Assembly (NCBI GenBank): GCA_037176905.1
Contig: JBBBWG010002937.1
Coordinates: 1 to 32,363 of the forward strand
Length of the DNA stretch: 32,363 nt
Source of the DNA: Azolla pinnata
Taxonomy: Eukaryota > Streptophyta > Polypodiopsida > Salviniales > Salviniaceae
Reading direction: 5' to 3'
Shown here: positions 11,653 through 22,215 of the stretch, in pieces
How positions within the stretch are numbered: the stretch's first letter is position 1
How the letters are laid out: the number at the start of each line of letters is the position of its first letter
Notes under the pieces: model-generated
Databases searched by the model: none
Told to the model about the DNA's origin: nothing
The model's input: only the letters and a program-made list of their open reading frames with translations
Made by a program: the position numbers and the translations under genes

Positions 11653-12232
11653 CAAGCAACAGAAAAAGGGAAGCAAGAAAAATCGGCGATGGAGATCCAG
11701 CGCGGCAAGAGTACACCTGATCTGCAGGCGTTCTCGTGGTCTAGGAATTCCTTCACCATGAACACATCCGATGTGTATGCATGGGTGCATGCATGCATAT
11801 CCTTCGTTTCACATCATGCACGCATGTGACGCATCATGTGTGCATGGATGTGTATGTGCATGCGCATGCTCCTGGTGCCTAGAACTGATCCATAGAAGCT
11901 GATGCCAGAAGGATCTGTGACATCGGTCAGGCGATCGATCGTAAAGAGCTCTCTGGAAACTTGATCCAGATGTGGCCAACAGTAATCGACATAATTGGAC
12001 ACTGGCCGAAAATCGCAGCTATATTCGGTCTCGGAATCGACAAATGTTGTTATAAACGAACCGAGTAGCGAGATGATGCTGGGCAAAGTTTTAACATGCG
12101 ATCGATGCGATGAGAGACTGAGGGCCGATCGATCAGTGGTCAAAGGGTCATCGATGCACGTGCCCTAACGTTTGATCAATGTCGTCGGCAGAAAGCTGTA
12201 GAGATTGATCAGGGTCGATAAGCCAAACTTGT
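11653..12232. other. Intergenic region upstream of the ARF-GEF gene, rich in ATGCATG words
   Basis: No gene is visible. Around 11770-11875 the sequence is dense in GCATGC/ATGCAT words (RY-type, CATGCA), including a stretch of alternating CATG words. A lone GATAAG lies at 12217, just before the minisatellite. This interval is probably promoter for the minus-strand ARF-GEF gene. Confidence 0.5.
12157..12162. promoter_or_regulatory. G-box (CACGTG), ARF-GEF side of the array
   Basis: Perfect CACGTG palindrome in the context GCACGTGC, about 135 bp before the first 32-bp repeat unit and about 740 bp upstream of the ARF-GEF ATG. G-boxes bind bZIP and bHLH factors in plants. Function here is inferred from sequence and position only. 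Confidence 0.5.
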
Positions 12233-12294
12233 GTGTCATGTCGACAAATAAACAAACTTATGATGGACATCGGACAAATTCGAGTGTCGACCTC
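12233..12294. repeat. First linker copy of the higher-order repeat
   Basis: A 62-bp block that is not made of 32-bp units. It resembles the blocks at 12711-12772 and 12957-13019 and the shorter 12869-12892. Shared landmarks are ACTTATG, then a GAC/GAG-rich stretch, then ATTCGA, then CGAC just before the next GATAAG unit. Confidence 0.75.
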
Positions 12295-13148
12295 GATAAG
12301 TTGAGCACAAGGTCGATCGATGGGACGATAAGTTGAGCACGATATCGGTCGCTGCAACGATAAGGTGAGCACAAGGTCGATCGATGCGACGATAAGTTGA
12401 GCACGATATCGGTCGCTGCAACGATAAGTTGAGCACAAGGTCGATCGATGCGACGATAAGTTGAGCACGATATCAGTCGCCGCAGCGATAAGCTGAGCAC
12501 AAGGTCGATCAATGCGACGATAAGTTGAGCACGATATCGGTCGCCGCAGCGATAAGCTGAGCACAAGGTCGATCGATGCGACGATAAGTTGAGCACGATA
12601 TCGGTCGCTGCAGCGATAAGTTGAGCACAAGGTCGATCGATGCGACGATAAGTTGAGCACGATATTGGTCGCCGCAGCGATAAGTTAAATGTGGTATCCA
12701 TCAATGCAACCGGGCCTCAACCGACCGGTCAACATACTTATGACCGACGAGACAGGTTCGAAGGACAACATCGATAAGTTGAGCAGAAGGTCGATCGATA
12801 CGATGGTAAGTGGAGCGCAACACCGGCCGCTGCAATGATAAGTTAACCGTGGTATCGATCGATGCGACTGGACAGAATCGAATGACAGCGCCGATAAGTG
12901 GATCGCAGGATCGATCGATGCGACGATAAGTCGAGCGCGATATCGGTCGCCGCAGCGAGAGAGGCGAATCGGCACACTTACGGCCGAAGAGAGACGCAAG
13001 ATTCGAGCGGGACAACGCCGATAAGTCGAGTGCGAGATCGGCCGGCGCAGCGATAAGCCGAGCGCGAGATCGGCCGGGCGCGGCGATAAGCGCGCTGCGG
13101 TATCGACCGACGCCGCGATAAGCCAACCCGCGTATCGATCGATCCAAT
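12295..13148. repeat. 32-bp minisatellite with GATAAG at every unit start, 22 units
   Basis: Thirteen contiguous units start at 12295 and recur every 32 bp to 12679. After a 62-bp linker come units at 12773, 12805 and 12837; after a 24-bp linker, 12893 and 12925; after a 63-bp linker, 13020, 13052, 13085 and 13117. Two subtypes alternate through most of the first block: type A has GAGCACAAGGTCGATCGATG, type B has GAGCACGATATCGGTCGC, making a 64-bp dimer. All 22 units start with GATAAG except 12805 (GGTAAG). Units become more GC-rich and divergent toward the transporter gene. Long open frames through it are by-products: 64 bp is not a multiple of three, so the frames cycle. Confidence 0.95.
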
Positions 13149-13158
13149 GGGAGAGCGC

Positions 13159-13164
13159 CACGTG
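13159..13164. promoter_or_regulatory. G-box (CACGTG), transporter side of the array
   Basis: CACGTG inside the perfect 10-bp palindrome GCCACGTGGC (13157-13166). It lies 10 bp after the last 32-bp unit and about 840 bp upstream of the transporter ATG. A CCAAT word sits at 13144-13148. The G-box next to I-box repeats resembles the pairing known from light-regulated plant promoters; the role here is inferred. Confidence 0.55.
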
Positions 13165-14003
13165 GCGGCTCCTTCCGGTTGATTTGAATTTGGACCGGTC
13201 ATATGTGAAGAAGAAGAAGAAGAAGAAGAAGAAGGAAGAAGGAAGAAGAAGCAGAAGCAGACGCTGTCAAAGCCATTGCTGCACGAAGACAGAGAATCTC
13301 CGAGGAAAGGATTTCAGCAGCATCAGCGGATGAAGCAAGTAAGTCTCCAATCCGCAACCTCTTGTTCTCAGTCCGTGTCCGTGGGTTCTGATTCTTCTCC
13401 CCCCCCCCCATTTCGCCCGGGGCTTGGGTTAATAGGGGTTTCTCGGTGCCGGGAAAATCGGGATCTCTCCGCTCTCATCTGCAGGAGAATTTGCAGGAGA
13501 TTCTGATCCTCATTCGGAGTGACTCCCTCCCGCAACCTCTTCCCATCTTCCTGGAACCGCACTTGTTTTTTTTTCTTCTGATTACGCCAGGGTTCGGGAA
13601 AAAATCTAGGCTCTATGTTTTATATTCTAGCTCCGGTGTCATGAGGTGCCGTCTTTGGAGTCGATGTAATCTTCATTCTGGGCAGATTGCATGCGAGTGA
13701 GAACATTATTTGATCAGTGTGTAGCCTTGGTCTGAAGCAAAAGACCGCTGTGTTTCGATACCGGCATTTGGACAGTCCAGAATCTTCATTTTTGGGTAAA
13801 TTCCATTGTGAGAATCAGCACTTGCGTTTGCTGGAATCTTCAGTCCAGAATCATCGCTTGGGGCTGATTCAATTGATGAGAACAGGCATTCGGGTTCGCT
13901 GGCGTCTCAGTTCAAAATCTTCATTTGAGATACGACGTTTGGTTTTTTGGTGTGAAAGCTTTTCCATTGAGGCTGCTTCTTCGTCCCACCCCCCTTCTTT
14001 GCC
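13165..14003 (+). promoter_or_regulatory. Leader and proximal promoter region of the transporter gene
   Basis: No gene is recognised. It begins with a purine-rich GAA tract (about 13207-13255). AAGCAAGTAAGT near 13334-13345 looks like a splice donor, so a 5' UTR intron is possible. An 8-C run lies near 13402. Several out-of-frame ATGs occur, which also suggests that part of this interval is spliced out or lies upstream of the transcription start. Confidence 0.5.
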
Positions 14004-17000
14004 ATGGCTGAAGCGGAGAGTAAGATGGAGCTTGCTTTCCCTCTCAATTCTCCTTCCAGGGATCATTCCATTTTCACCTCTCTAGATCAAGAAGATGGTT
14101 TCTCTTCACCATCCCGAAGGAATATATCAAAGCATGAGAATGGTGGCGATGCTCGGACATGGAAAAGCAAGCTTTTTGGAGATTATGATTGGAACTTCTT
14201 GTGCATGCCCCAGTCTCCTTTCCATGGAAGCTCTCAAATTCCTCCATTCTACTCCAAAGATGAGAAAATACCCATCTTCCTTGCTCTCATCATGGGCCTC
14301 CAACATGCCTTAGCTATGGTAAGATCAGTCCCATTATGTTGGATTCTTCTCACTGCTGCACCACGTAACACTGCGGTTGTTTGGATCATGTGGGATTTAT
14401 CCAAAGGTTGGTGGGATCATAACAGCACCTGTCATTATAGCTGGGTCGGCAAACTTCTCGGACCCAAAGACAGAAGCATGTACGTTTTATTTCTAGTTGT
14501 AAAGTTGACAGCATAAGGAAAAAAGCATCAAGCAAGTATGGTTATGAGTTTCTGCTATCAGCATGCCGTTTCAGCTGTTTACATGACACAAGTGAAGCAA
14601 CCATTTTGAAATTCTTGTTTTGTTTCATAAACTGCAGATCTTGTCTCAGCAGCATTGATCGTGACATCTGTCGCTTCTTTCGTGCAGGTTTATCAGATTA
14701 AGATACCCCATACCAACTATGTAATAGGTAAAAATAGATGAAAACCAACATAAACTTGAAACATTGTGCAACAGAATGTAAAGTGTCATAATTGTTGTGT
14801 GCAGGATCAGGTCTCTTATCTGTGATGGGTATCTCATTTGCGTACATACCTGTTGGTGAGCCTTTTTTTCTTTACAAACGAAAAGCAATGCCACGATTTT
14901 TCATAAAGAAATGATTGCCTCTAGTGGTAGATGACCTGTAGGCTTTCATTCTCAACAGCCCAACACGTACTTACAAGTTTACAATCATGCTCTTGCAACG
15001 GTTCCCCATGTCAAGTGAATGGGTCATGTCAGCAATGCTCACAACCTTTGGAAGGACAGTGTTACACTGGTGAAGAGGCATATGGTGCCATTCTTGGAAC
15101 TGTGAGTAAGGACACATAATCATCATGTTTGAGTCATACATAATAGCTGTAAACACGGCCCAAACTGAAATGCACAAGTAATTGATTACTGGAAATGCTA
15201 GTTTATCAATAACACTTACATAAATTGTTTTTGATAGGTGCTTGTAGTATGCTGGGTTCAGATTGCACTTTCGTTCCTATCACCAAAAACCATACGCCGG
15301 ATTTTCCCTCCTGTTGTGACTGGAACATGTTTGATTCTTGTGGGAGTTTCTCTGGTTGCCACTGGGTTTGAACTATGGGGTGGAGGCCAATATTGTGCAA
15401 GCCAGGTACACACTAGCTTGGTGCCATGGCATCAGTGTACTCAAAATATTGCTTCAGCATAAGTAATGATTTTTGTCAGTGATGGCACTTTAATGCTTGA
15501 GATCTAAAGCCTGGCCATACATGTTCACATACTTTGTGATCTGCGAAAATAAATATCAAGTAAGCTGCGAGGAGAATGTGCCATGCAATCTAATATGTTG
15601 ACAATCCTTAGCCTTATCTGCATTGAGTATCTATCGTAAGTCGTAACAGCATTGGTGCATACTGCTCTGCCAACTCTAACCCATTGCAGACTAAGCAATA
15701 GGAACAAACTCATCAAGTTGGAAGTTTCAAAGGGCCCTCTTTTAACATCTACTGTTGTACAACATAATACTCTTGGGAGGATGTGCAGTGGTGGAATCTG
15801 CAACAAAGAAAGAATATTTGTGATTCCCTGCTTGTGTAACCGTGCTTGGTGTTATGATTGTTCAATTAAGTGGAATCTAACTGAACCTGAATCTATGTGA
15901 AAATAAGCCAGTGAAAAGACTTAGAATGCTGCTTCCCCAAGACTCGTAGAAAGCACAAGGAAAACAGAAGTATAGAATCCAAAAGCAAAAACTAAAGGAA
16001 CAGGAAAAAGAAAAACCCAGAAAAGCAAAGAAGTCATTCTGCTTGGCTTGAAATTTTCTATGCAGGTTTTGACAACAAGGACGCCTTGCACTGGGAATGG
16101 TGACGTGGTGTTGCCTTTCGGACATCCATACTACTTAGGACTCGGATTCGTTGTCTTTTTAGCATTTATTCTGATTGAGCTATTTGGGTCACCGTTCATG
16201 AAAAATACACAGGTAAATTTCTTCTTTCTTCTTGTCACTTAAACGTTGTATCTTAATTTTCAGAGGTTTTGACACTGCAATGCAATTTACTCCTGAATCC
16301 TTAATACATATGACAATCATGGGCACAGGTTATTTTAGCTCTATTGATTTCAATGGTCGTTGTAGCGGTTTCACATGTAACTAACTGTACTGCAATTTGT
16401 GAACCTCCTGTCTGTGAATCACCCATATGCTATGACATTCTTCCTGCGGTAAGATTGTAAATTTTCAAGACTGAAATATCTGTTCACAAGTCCAAAGAGC
16501 TCACAATTACGAGTTCAGGGTGTTCATTATAACGAAACGACAAATCAAGTAACTGGAGATCCCACTTCCCTGTTTCCCAACACTACCATATGCACTCCAT
16601 CAAAATGTACACTTCCGGATTGCTCAGGCTATACTTGTGAATCTCTGAGGTATGTTTGGAAATTCTTGTAGTTAACCTCCAAGTGGTGAAAATACTATAT
16701 TGGAAGTGTTGCAAAAGCTCATATGCGTGTAATAGCCAAAGTAGATAAATCTATAATACCAAGAAATGATATAAATTTGATTGGATTGTTTGGGGCTAGG
16801 TATATAACAGGAAAGCAAATAGCTTCAGCAGATTGGATAACCTTTATGTGGAGTCAAACATTTCCCTTGAGATTCTATGCACCAGCTATGTTGCCATTAC
16901 TTGTGGCTTCCATAGTAGCTGCGACAGAGTGTATTGGGGATGTCACTGCAACAACTGAAGCAAGTGGCTTGCCACCTTATGGTACATTTGCAATCTAAGA

Positions 17001-18954
17001 ATCTAAACCTCAAACCATAAATCCTAAATCTAGATTTTATTAGCTTTCCACTTTGCATTCCATCATTTTGGTGGCTTTGTGCCTTATGATACTTTTCTTT
17101 TGCAACCTAATAATCTAAACTTGAAACAACAAATCATATCTTAAATTGGATTAGTTTTTGACTTTGTTTTTCTTGGATTATGGAAGCAGCTTTCTTAATA
17201 TTATGGCATTATTTTTCTTGTAATGCATAATGTCTCGTTCCATGATATGATGCCATTCTTTACATCATGTAAACAATGGGGTAACTAACAATTATCTCTG
17301 GGTTCACATTCTTGCAGGACCTGAATATGAGAAGTCCATACAAGGTGCATTGTTGGCTGATGGGCTGAATGCGTTTTGGGCAGCTCTTGGAACCTGCATA
17401 CCATTGACGACATACTCCCAGAACAACGGTGTGATTGCTTTGTCGCGATGTGCATCTCGGCGAGCTGGATATGCATGTTGCCTATGGCTGTTTCTCCTCG
17501 GCATCTTCGCAAAGTCTGCAGCCATTTTCATATCAATCCCTAATTGCATCCTTGGTGCTCTGACATCCTGCCTGGTTGCCAGTGTTGTGGTATCGGGAAT
17601 CCACGTGCTCAATTCAAGGGAAGGGTTAACCAGGCGAAACCGTCTCATTGCAACGCTTGCTCTGGGCATGGGCCTAGGTGTGAATCTAGTGCCGGCTTGG
17701 GTGAATATTGTAGGCCAGAAAAGCTATCCAAATGAAGGCAACTTCTGGCCCATAGATCCTAACTGGAGTCCTGGATACAGAGGTCGGTCTCTCTCTCTCT
17801 CTCTCTCATAAAATATCAATAAATGTGTATGAAGAAATCTGTAATGCTATACCATAACCAATTGGTGTCACCATTACCTGTGGGTATTATTGGGACATAC
17901 TGCATTGGTAATAGACAAGATGAACATCCCCCTATGGAGGAGATTTGGACTTGCTCGAGTAAATAAAAATTGCCACACCAATACTGCTCTAAACTTGCAA
18001 AACTCCATGCCTACCAGTGCTATAAGCCAAGCCCGATTTCTATTTCACCAACCTAAGTTTGAAACTCATTACAGCCATCCACAGTTTTTAATTAGATGCC
18101 ACCACCTTCTCTAGGTATTGTACACACGACCTCATCACCCCTATAAAACAAGCTTACAAACTGGAGCACACTCTCTCTAATGGCTTAGAAGCATCAAAAC
18201 CACAAAATTTAGAGAGTCTAACTTCAATACTTCCGTGGCCTCAGAACGGTCCCATACATTGAAATCTGTCTCCACTGGACATTAAAAAGAAGTCTCATAA
18301 CTGAAGTCTGTGGTTATTAAGATGAAACAGAGAAAAACGCCTTCCTATGCCTTACTACTACTATGCTAGTGAAAATCTTATAGCAAGATAAATTGTCTAC
18401 AATTATGGAATGAATTGTGTGAATGGGAGTCCTTGAGGATAATATGGAGTAGAGTCGAGAAAACTGTCCAAGTCAATTCACTTCTTGAATTTTGTCCTCC
18501 AGCAGTATACCGAAAGAACCATGCCCTATTCAAAATGTCTTAATATTCCTAGTCTCTACCAAAGATCCGATCTTGCATTTAAAATAATTCCTCAGAAAGG
18601 GCAGCCTTTCTTGTTCACTGCTTTGATGCTGCTGATCGGCTATTTAAATTTGATGTCTCTAATTGGTTGCCTGGAAGTTGATTCCTCCCTATCTTTTTTG
18701 TTTGGTTTATGTGAATGCTTCTGAAGGTTTACATTTCGTATTGGTAAAATATTCCATTTTTGTGTTTGGCTTTGTGAATTCCAATGATGTGATCACAAAT
18801 GGCAGGTTTGCGAGATGCACTGGTATTATTCATCTCCAATGGCTTCTCGGTGGGAGGCTTCACAGCTTTTGTCCTAAACCTATTACTTCCATTTGAAACT
18901 GAAGAAGGTGATGCCCACAGACCTAAGCTACTTGGATTGAAGTCAGATTTATAG
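14004..18954 (+). CDS. UapA-like nucleobase (uric acid/xanthine) transporter, NAT/NCS2 family
   Basis: Twelve exons: 14004-14318, 14407-14479, 14638-14727, 14805-14855, 14959-15101, 15238-15405, 16066-16212, 16329-16448, 16519-16649, 16800-16981, 17318-17782, 18806-18954; all joins are GT-AG and in phase, giving 677 residues. It is a multi-pass membrane carrier, probably proton-coupled and at the plasma membrane (family knowledge). Seen: DYDW at 60-63, where fungal UapA has its DYDY trafficking motif; E456 in ATECIGDVTAT; D488 in LLADGLN; signature Q508-N509-N510-G511 through S516-R517. These match UapA E356, D388, Q408 and N409 with a constant offset of 100. Two Cys-rich loops (about 177-215 and 348-413) make it longer than UapA (574 residues). 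The start GCCATGG is a strong context. Whether the substrate is uric acid, xanthine or another base cannot be told from sequence. Confidence 0.93.
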
Positions 18955-19041
18955 GCAATCGTTTGCGTTTTCCTTTTCCTGACTTGGATTACCATAGATC
19001 ATGAATTTGCATTTGCTATAGGCGAAGCAAGCAAAATTTGG

Positions 19042-19047
19042 AATAAA
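19042..19047 (+). terminator. Candidate polyadenylation signal of the transporter gene
   Basis: AATAAA about 90 bp after the transporter stop codon. Plant polyadenylation signals are loose, so this is only a plausible site. Confidence 0.35.
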
Positions 19048-20879
19048 TATCCTCAACAGTGAGCATGTATATAAATGATAAAAATGAAAACTCTGTAGAA
19101 CATCTCGGAAACCTACATATGTATAGTAGTAGCAAATATCACCGCCCAAAACATCACAATGAGTGCCTTGGACTTACTTCCACGAGACTCAACTGTAAAA
19201 TAGAAATGTGAAAAATTACCTGAAACCTGCATTAGTAGTAAAAATAAACTCGAGGATATGTTACTTTGGTGGCAAGATGCATCAAAGTGTTTCGAGGCTT
19301 GCATTGATCTAATGCAACAATGTAGACATACAAAGATTGCTCTTTTTGTCAGAGAAATAGAGGTTTTCTTTTGTAATAGGCCGTCTAATAAGGTGCATCC
19401 TTGCGGAATCTTTACATGAACGCACCACCGAATCTCACACCTAATTGAATGAAGATTGTAATGAAAGACATCATATGTGATCTTGTAGTTTGTATTCTAA
19501 TCACTAACATGAAATCATCGTAGTCACAACTGGCTAGGATAAAGTTTTATGATAAATGTAGCTTTGATCAACGATGGGGGGAAAACAACGTGAAGTAAAT
19601 TGTTGTCATAGATCACAAAATAATCTGTAATCAACTGTTTCCTGCGATAAGCTTACTATTTCCTCGTGGCATTCAAGTATTGTTGGCCCATGCATGAACT
19701 ATGGCAGAACAACTTTATGTGTAGCAATCAAAGAAACAAAAAAGAAAACACTGGGTTCTGAATTGCTGTTGAACTTAAGACATTGTATGTACTATGTACT
19801 ACCTACTAGAAACTGCTAAATGTGCCTCCTGCTCAACTCCAAGATCATGTGTAACAGACTACATCACTCCATCTAATTGCTTATATCGAACGATAATATC
19901 AGGGATTCTTGCAACAAATGGTGCATGAAGGGTCACTTGAAACATTCTCTTTGAACACATGCTACACTTTTCTTTTCCACACATTCCAAATGGGCTCGCA
20001 ACACTTAACTCGACACTCTTGACAGGCGCACACTTGACTTGACGCACTCTTTGTTTAGAACCAGAACAAATGTCGAATCATGTATATAAACTCACGAGGA
20101 GGGCAACGTTCGAGAAGGTTCGTTGTTTTGGAAGAGTCAATAAGGCACGTTGTAGATATCTAGCATGTTGACTTATTCTTCGTTGGAATTGGAAATATTA
20201 GCATTGTTGGTGATTTGTGATGCATTTAAAGCTCAAGTATGATAAATTAGATGGAGACTTTGGTTTTGCATGGATGATTTCGGGTTGCAAATATGAATGC
20301 ATGCATGTAGTTGTGGACAGATGTGCGGATCATGGTTTGACAGATTCATGTGGACAAATCTATGAACAATCTTGCAAGCAATGCTGCCCAAGTTACTGAA
20401 GGCGAATCACAACGGAGCAGACGTTGTATAATATTCGCATTCAAAACATCCCGCATTGACCTGCTTGTCATTGGCTAGTTTAGTATTATTACAAAGTGCA
20501 AAAACAAGAAAAACAAAGGATTAGCAAAGAGATTAAGGCTAAAGAATTCTCCTCTTTGGGAGGTAGGGACTTTTGATGTCAATGCAACAAGGTTTTCGAG
20601 AAAAGAAGAACCCGTTGGAGTCTTTCTGGAAGTCTTGCATTAGCATAGCCTCAATGATTCATCGTCGGATAAGTCTCCTAGAATTGTGTTGCATTAACGT
20701 AACCTTAATAGATCAGCGATTCATCTTCAGATCAGTCTCCTAGACTGCGACCTTGGACAACACTCTGGCAAACATAGGCAAAGGAATCTCTTGAAAGGCA
20801 GAAGTAGATTTCAAGGTGCTGCAAATTGCAATGGTGACATTTCTTTAGGAATCGATCTTAAAAGAGAATGCACAACATA

Positions 20880-21060
20880 TTACGCACCGAATGAATTCGC
20901 CTAAAATTACAAGTCATTCTAAAAATGCACCCAATTCAAAATGAATTCGGTGCATAAGTTGTGGACGTGAACATACTATGAACCGAATGAATTCACCTAA
21001 AATTTCACAAGGTATTTTTAAAAAAATACACATGGTGAATTCGCGTGAAATCACGAGTTA
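20880..21060. repeat. Cluster of direct and inverted ACCGAATGAATTC-type words
   Basis: TTACGCACCGAATGAATTC at 20880-20898 faces an inverted partner GAATTCGGTGCATAA at 20943-20957. Further direct copies occur near 20981-21000 (ACCGAATGAATTC) and 21033-21050 (GGTGAATTCGCG). It resembles a decayed small inverted-repeat element, but no clean ends or target-site duplication are visible. Confidence 0.4.
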
Positions 21061-21128
21061 TTCTAAAGTGCTTAAGAACGTGTATGAATCTCAATAATCC
21101 TGTTTGTTCTCTTCAAAGATGTAATTTC

Positions 21129-21150
21129 ATATATATATATATATATATAT
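21129..21150. repeat. (TA)n microsatellite
   Basis: About 11 TA dinucleotides, followed by ATGTATG words. No gene context. Confidence 0.85.
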
Positions 21151-21795
21151 GTATCTAGATGGAATGTATGTGTGTATCTGATACTATTTTGTTTATTAAT
21201 CCTGATTGTATTTGTTTTTCTTCGTTTGATTTTGTTCACAAACATTAGCGATCCATTTTCTTTCTTTACAGGCGATTCTTCCAAGAGAGACAGACAGCGC
21301 ATGTACATACAACACAAAATATAGAGAAAGAAACAGAGCATGAACACGCAAATAAAGTCAAAGAAACAGAGCAGGTAGCGTATGTTATGTTTGCATGTAT
21401 ATATACACAAAGAGAGATGTTTTAGAGGAGAACCAGAACATTGGGGTCCTCTTTGACTCTGATGAAAGAAGAAAAACACATGTATTTTGTAGAAATATAA
21501 AATCTTTGTATGCAAATGCATACCTTAAAGAGGAGAAACAGAGCAATTCATTGATTGCTTTTTTTTTTGAAATGCGTGTATGACATATGCATGTATGTAT
21601 GAATGTCTATGTGCGTGTGCCTGTGTGTATGTTGATCTATATTCTATGTGTTTTGGGTCTATTCCTGGAGATTGCTAAATAGATAGCTTTTGTGCTTTCT
21701 GTCAGAGTAAGAGAGAGAAAGAGAGGGACTCATTCTGAGTCATTTTCCCTGTTGCATTTGTGTGGGAGGGGTTTTCTTCCCCTTCAAGGCGAGCC

Positions 21796-21930
21796 ATGGT
21801 GTATTCTGCCTTCAGTTCATTGGGAAGTCCTGAGGAAGAAGGAGAAGAAAGAGAAGCAGGAGACATAGAAGAAGAAACCATTTGCTTGGCCTTTCCAATT
21901 GCTGACAAATCTGAACCGCCTGGTAGCTAG
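21796..21930 (+). other. 44-codon upstream ORF or alternative first coding exon of the Atos-like gene
   Basis: ATG in the strong context GAGCCATGG opens 44 codons, MVYSAFSSLG and then a Glu-rich stretch, ending at TAG 21928-21930. As a leader ORF it could reduce translation of the main frame at 22216. Alternatively a splice from 21922 (CCTG|GTAGCT) to 22175 (TTCTGCAG|GAAG) would remove 252 bp and fuse it in phase to the main ORF without a stop, giving a 56-residue N-terminal extension. Sequence alone cannot choose between these. Confidence 0.5.
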
Positions 21931-22215
21931 CTATGGAGGAAACTTTTCAAACAGGGCGAGACACAGAGGATTCTGCATCTCAATCAAGAGTAATAGAACA
22001 AAATGTTCACAAAATGACAAGGCATATTAGCCCTAAATGCTGATAATGCTATCAATCATGTATAGTACCTTGACATCTCTTACAGACAAAGAAAATGATG
22101 TAATTCTTGCTTTAATCTTGGGCTGTGGATTATTATCAAAGGATTTGTTAGCTTCACTGACTCGGGTTCTGCAGGAAGAGAACATACACAAAGTTATATT
22201 TCGAGTTTTCCATTA

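Larger units (their letters stand above)
18955..21795. other. Intergenic interval between the transporter and Atos-like genes
   Basis: About 2.8 kb with no gene that I recognise. Short frames (for example about 60 codons at 20217-20399 + and 19859-20047 -) have no family resemblance. Contents seen: an imperfect tandem pair around 20635-20755 (GATTCATC, TCTCCTAGA words), ACCGAATGAATTC words repeated in both orientations at 20880-21050, and a TA dinucleotide run at 21129-21150. The right end is probably promoter and leader of the Atos-like gene, with a GAGA tract near 21706-21727. Confidence 0.55.

Noticed and set aside
12295-13148. CRISPR-like array (about 32-bp repeats)
   Set aside because: Units are directly adjacent without unique spacers, they alternate between two subtypes, and the setting is a plant nuclear genome. 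It is a minisatellite.
12148-13161. Long overlapping minus-strand ORFs of 148-170 codons through the minisatellite
   Set aside because: They are translations of the repeat: the 64-bp dimer cycles through all three frames, giving the same Arg/Ser/Leu-rich peptides in each. No conserved domain or codon bias.
14942-14958. Earlier acceptor (CTGTAG at about 14941) for transporter exon 5
   Set aside because: It would give a frame that meets a stop before the conserved YGAILGT block; the acceptor at 14958 keeps the frame open with the right phase.
14004-18954. Fungal contamination as explanation for the UapA-like gene
   Set aside because: The gene lies on the same contiguous sequence as clear plant genes on both sides, with 11 introns of up to about 1 kb, unlike short fungal introns.
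20880-21060. MITE-type DNA transposon
   Set aside because: Inverted words are present, but no convincing terminal inverted repeats with target-site duplication could be defined by eye.
21702-21908. Minus-strand 68-codon ORF upstream of the Atos-like gene
   Set aside because: It is the shadow of the plus-strand Glu-rich leader ORF; Ser-rich composition comes from the complementary GAA triplets.
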